Positions 61,232 through 64,000 of a stretch of DNA of 64,000 bases are shown piece after piece. The notes under the pieces are model-generated. The model searched no databases. It was not told the origin of the DNA and saw only the letters and a list, made by a program, of their open reading frames with translations. Origin of the DNA: Deinococcus humi (GTDB taxonomy: Bacteria > Deinococcota > Deinococci > Deinococcales > Deinococcaceae); assembly GCF_014201875.1 (NCBI RefSeq), contig NZ_JACHFL010000016.1, positions 1-64,000 on the forward strand, written 5' to 3'. The position numbers and the translations under genes are program-made. Numbering within the stretch: the first letter of the stretch is position 1; each line of letters begins with the position of its first letter.

Positions 61232-61268
61232 AGCGCCTCCAGATGGTGACCTCAACTGTGCGGAGCGG

Positions 61269-61731
61269 TTATGGCAACTCAACGCCAGTAAGTTGCTGAG
61301 CTGTGCCTGATCGGAAGCCGGTATGGCCACCGTTTTCCCTCAGCATCATCGAGGACGCCCTGTGGCCATTTCACCGCTTCCCCCTCAGCCAGCGAGACAT
61401 TCAGATGGCGTTGTTTGAGGGCGGGATCGCCGTGCGTCACGAGAAGAAGGCGGCATTGGAACATCAAATGTGTACCCTGACTCACCGAGAAACCGCGCCA
61501 CCGGGAGGGAACGCGTCTGTTCCCGGTGGGACGACGGACCCAAGCGTGCCTCGCCCTGCACGCCCGAGTCTTGAACCTGCACCAGCACACCTGAACCACC
61601 GTCCCTGCCCCAGCATGGCGACACCATTCGACACCTGCCCTGCGGGTCTGGGGTGACGTCATGCAGCAGGCCGCCTGAACTTCAGGCGGCCTGTCAGGAA
61701 CGTTGCCCTCCACCTCGTTTACTGGCCAGAA
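61269..61731 (+). mobile_element. 463-bp internally deleted IS6 derivative, copy B
   Basis: Same length as copy A at 29336-29798 and in opposite orientation. It begins TTATGGCAACTCAACG, carries the transposase N-terminus (DALWPFHRFPLSQRDIQMAL), then the C-terminal LNLHQHT segment, and ends with the inverse of TTCTGGCCAGTAAACG. A 13-bp hairpin (CAGGCCGCCTGAA) lies at 61667-61693. The catalytic core is absent. Confidence 0.75.
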
Positions 61732-62056
61732 CCCTCCGGTCAATGAGACAACGTGGCCGGGCCAATCAGTCCATCTCGCGAATCAGCGCAGCCCCATGCT
61801 GATGAACCTGAGAGGCGCAAATGCCGTGCAAAGTCGTTCGGTTAATCTCCACTCTCGAATTCAGTGCACCCAGCTATGGGCATTACCCCATGCAGTCTGC
61901 GAGAATTCCACCGTGAAATCGTCGTGAGCACCCTGGGCTTCACTCCACCACAGCAGTCGGGGCTTTGCCGCGTGCCCATCACCCACGGCGAACATAAGAA
62001 GACGGCCTTGGGTAGCCCTGTTTTCTTCCTTGACGAGAACCCCATGGTCTTCCCGC
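61732..62056. other. Intergenic before the MFS gene
   Basis: About 325 bases between the IS6 derivative and the transporter. No clear -10/-35 pair and no gene. In-frame starts for the transporter exist at 62030 (TTG) and 62057 (ATG). Confidence 0.4.
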
Positions 62057-63229
62057 ATGGGCGGTGAAGTTCCCGCCAAAGTTGTTTCTGCTTCGGCAGC
62101 AGTGATTGGCGCGCTGGCTTTCGTGCTCATGGGAGGCGTGCAGGCCCTTTACGGCCCGTCCCTGCCTGGTTTCAGCCAACAGTTCAGTCTGCCCGTCAGC
62201 ACGGCAGGACTGGTTGTCAGTGCACACGGCCTCGGAGCCCTCACTGGTGTTCTCAGCACCGTGCTCCTGTCCGGTTATCCCCTGGCCCGGTACCGGACAG
62301 GTGTCGCCGTCACCCTGCTGGCCGCAGGAGCACTCCTGTTGGGTTCGACGTCTGTGTGGCCTGTCGCATTGCTGGGCGCGCTGATTGTCGGGCTGGGGTA
62401 CGGGGTACTGACGGTTGGACTCAACAGCCTGTTTGCGGTGGGATTCGGTCAGCGGAGTGCGGCGATGGTCAATCTTCTCAACGCCGTCTTTGGAATTGGC
62501 GCCATTTTGGGGCCGTTGCTGGTCGGAGGGGACGGTGGAAATGTCAACTGGCCCTTTCTCGTGATTGCTCTGGGGGGTGGACTGCTCGCTCCATTCGCGT
62601 TTTCCATTGATGATCGGCTTCCCGTTCCAACAGTCACGCAGGCAGGCTCAGAACATCAGAGCAAGGGGCTCGTGGTGGGCTTTCTGGTGCTGTTGGCACT
62701 GGTGGTGGGTCTGGAGGCCAGCAGTAGCGGATGGAACGCCACATACCTCGTGGCCCTGGGGCAGACGCCAGCATCCGCCGCGAGTTTCGCGTCATTGTTC
62801 TACCTAGTGTTCACCGCAGCGCGTCTGGTCGCGGTGCCCCTGAGCCTGCGCCTATCGGCGTTCACGCTGGTGGCTGCGTCACTCGCACTTGGCGCGGTGT
62901 TGCTATTCCTCGCCCAGATATCGGCGCTTGCACCATATGTGCTCGCCTCGCTGGGAGGGGCGGTGGCCCTCCTCTTTCCCAATACCTTTACGTGGCTCGC
63001 GCGTACGGTGCCGGGAGCGCGAGGTGGGACAGCGCTGATGATTGCTGGTGGCCTGCTCGGAGGCGCTCTGTTTCCAGCCTTGATTGGTCAAGCGGTGGCC
63101 GTTTTCGGTGAGCGCATTCTGCCCCACGCCATGCTGCTGCTGACCGTGTTGGCATTGATCCTCGCAGTGTGGCTTCGCCGGCAGTCGAGGCGTCTCAAGA
63201 TCTATAGCCAGGGTCGAGCACATCTCTGA
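62057..63229 (+). CDS. MFS transporter
   Basis: A 390-residue membrane protein with about twelve segments. QALYGPSLPGFSQQFSLPVS and the helix-2/3 turn are MFS-like, GLGYGVLTVGLNSLFAVGF and NAVFGIGAILGPLLVG match the sugar/FucP-like or YfkF-like branches with the NAVFG motif. Central loop around residues 195-215 is short. Substrate unknown. No SD is visible; the ATG at 62057 is chosen over TTG 62030. It has no adjacent regulator gene. Confidence 0.85.
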   Translation: MGGEVPAKVVSASAAVIGALAFVLMGGVQALYGPSLPGFSQQFSLPVSTAGLVVSAHGLGALTGVLSTVLLSGYPLARYRTGVAVTLLAAGALLLGSTSVWPVALLGALIVGLGYGVLTVGLNSLFAVGFGQRSAAMVNLLNAVFGIGAILGPLLVGGDGGNVNWPFLVIALGGGLLAPFAFSIDDRLPVPTVTQAGSEHQSKGLVVGFLVLLALVVGLEASSSGWNATYLVALGQTPASAASFASLFYLVFTAARLVAVPLSLRLSAFTLVAASLALGAVLLFLAQISALAPYVLASLGGAVALLFPNTFTWLARTVPGARGGTALMIAGGLLGGALFPALIGQAVAVFGERILPHAMLLLTVLALILAVWLRRQSRRLKIYSQGRAHL

Positions 63230-63568
63230 ACACACTTGGAATCCCATTGACCGTCCAAATCATCGAAAACCCGTATTCAAATCACTCGGTACAATTGCGG
63301 CGCCCATTTGTGGAACCACAAGGTCGTGGTCTATAGAGACTTGATCGAACCGTTGGTGGCGCCCACCAGCAGATGTTGCCCTGGCACGCCACCCATCTGG
63401 CCCCTTCCCCACAAGAACAGCACGCCACTTCCCTCTATTCCCGACCTGTCGGTGGCAAGTCCAATGTCTTGCCCATGTCAGCGGCCAGAGCGGCCGCAGA
63501 GAGATAAGCAGCACAGAACAGGCATTACTCTCTGTCTGGATCGTAATTAATGCTATGATTACGTTGTC
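63230..63568. other. Intergenic, possible promoter at right end
   Basis: About 340 bases with no gene. TATGAT at 63554 lies 15 bases before an ATG, in an AT-rich patch that stands out from its surroundings; the -35 is not clear. Confidence 0.4.
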
Positions 63569-63727
63569 ATGGAAGTTCCGGAGCAGGCGGTGAGGGCTGT
63601 ATTCACGTCAACGCGCGAACCATCCCATCCTGGGTGCGCCCCTGATGTGCCAACACCGTTGAGGTATGCCGAAGCACTGCCATCATCAACCGGGGGGTTC
63701 CGCGCCAGGGCATTTCATCCACGATGA
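63569..63727 (+). CDS. Possible 52-residue ORF coupled to the last gene
   Basis: ATG at 63569, proline- and arginine-rich product (MEVPEQAVRAVFTSTREPSH). Its stop overlaps the next ATG as ATGA. That overlap and an AT-rich promoter-like patch upstream are the only support; no family is seen. Confidence 0.3.
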   Translation: MEVPEQAVRAVFTSTREPSHPGCAPDVPTPLRYAEALPSSTGGFRARAFHPR

Positions 63728-64000
63728 TCACACCCCAGCTCTCCACGTCCGGCATCGTGTCCGTCCACGCCACGGCGGACGGCCACGTTATCGTCTGGCG
63801 ACGCCACCTCGCCACCGGCGCCCTTGAGACGGAAACCACCCGGCAGCGCGGATGGATCTTCGCGCGAAACCTGCAGGACGTCCAGCATCTGGGCGACCAG
63901 CTCAGCATCACCCCGGAGCCCGCAGCCCCAGGCGCGACCTATCACGCCCACGACCTTGCCCCGGACGGATGCCTCGACGACCGCGCCTATCGCTACCTGC
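63724..64000 (+). CDS. N-terminus of a protein running off the right edge
   Basis: From ATG 63724 the frame is open for 92 codons to the end of the window. GIVSVHATADGHVIVWRRHL, RQRGWIFARNLQDVQHLGDQ and TYHAHDLAPDGCLDDRAYRY look like the start of a nucleic-acid enzyme. From memory it resembles the N-terminal part of family B DNA polymerase-like or RNase H-fold proteins of Deinococcus, but this is a weak impression. Confidence 0.5.
   Translation, partial: MITPQLSTSGIVSVHATADGHVIVWRRHLATGALETETTRQRGWIFARNLQDVQHLGDQLSITPEPAAPGATYHAHDLAPDGCLDDRAYRYL

Noticed and set aside
1202..61745. Shared 17-mer GAACCCTCCGGTCAATG at 1202-1218 and 61729-61745
   Set aside because: An exact 17-mer can occur by chance in 64 kb of biased sequence and the flanks do not match.
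1..64000. CRISPR array, rRNA or tRNA genes
   Set aside because: No regularly spaced repeats, cas-like proteins or rRNA-like sequence were seen on either strand.

Overview
The window is GC-rich, dense and full of signalling, membrane-transport and redox genes. It looks like an accessory replicon or accessory region of a Deinococcus-type bacterium. This is an inference from the family mix (sulfocyanin-like cupredoxin, LOV and GGDEF-EAL sensors, many GNATs, delta-60 lipoproteins, decayed IS6-family elements) and from a promoter placed for leaderless transcription. No rRNA, tRNA or CRISPR array was seen.

Layout. 0-7 kb: a GNAT acetyltransferase, a decayed prophage fragment (frameshifted small and large terminase on the minus strand), a tandem pair of small paralogous ORFs with a shared 72-bp tail repeat, several small unknown genes and a broken lipoprotein gene. 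7.5-17 kb: sulfocyanin, a VOC protein, a membrane GGDEF-EAL protein, an AAC(2')-like aminoglycoside acetyltransferase, a LOV-GAF histidine kinase, a peroxiredoxin and an SMP-30 lactonase. 18-27 kb: tyrosine recombinase, BMP-type nucleoside-binding protein, reductases, a broken HTH gene, an IS6 remnant and an M28 peptidase. 27-38 kb: a locus with two copies of a globin plus delta-60-repeat lipoprotein pair, one copy translationally coupled to a very large BTAD/AAA/TPR regulator, followed by a secreted lipase-like protein, a DJ-1-type protein, a GNAT and a LuxR-type regulator. 38.8-42.2 kb: a four-gene operon (TetR, cytochrome c, PQQ dehydrogenase, unknown exported protein) with an operator-like palindrome on its -35 box. 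43-47.5 kb: a GH43 lipoprotein and a divergent TetR/MFS pair. 47.9-54.7 kb: a signalling island made of a REC-Hpt protein, a hybrid kinase interrupted by two in-frame stops, and a divergent REC / HEAT-repeat membrane protein / family-2 glycosyltransferase operon joined by ATGA overlaps. 55-64 kb: TetR/SDR pair with two operator-like palindromes, a decayed 6PGDH-like dehydrogenase, small stress-protein-like ORFs, nested IS6 remnants, a double GNAT, an MFS exporter and the start of a gene running off the window.

How it fits together. The best-organised units are the globin/delta-60/BTAD locus, the PQQ/cytochrome c electron-transfer operon, and the kinase/REC/HEAT/glycosyltransferase island, which looks like a signal-controlled exopolysaccharide system. 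Between them the DNA is a graveyard of IS6-family pieces: at least seven remnants, including two 463-bp internally deleted twins in opposite orientation and one element inserted in another. Many pseudogenes (terminases, lipoprotein, F420-type reductase, 6PGDH, HTH protein, hybrid kinase) show that the region is under weak selection.
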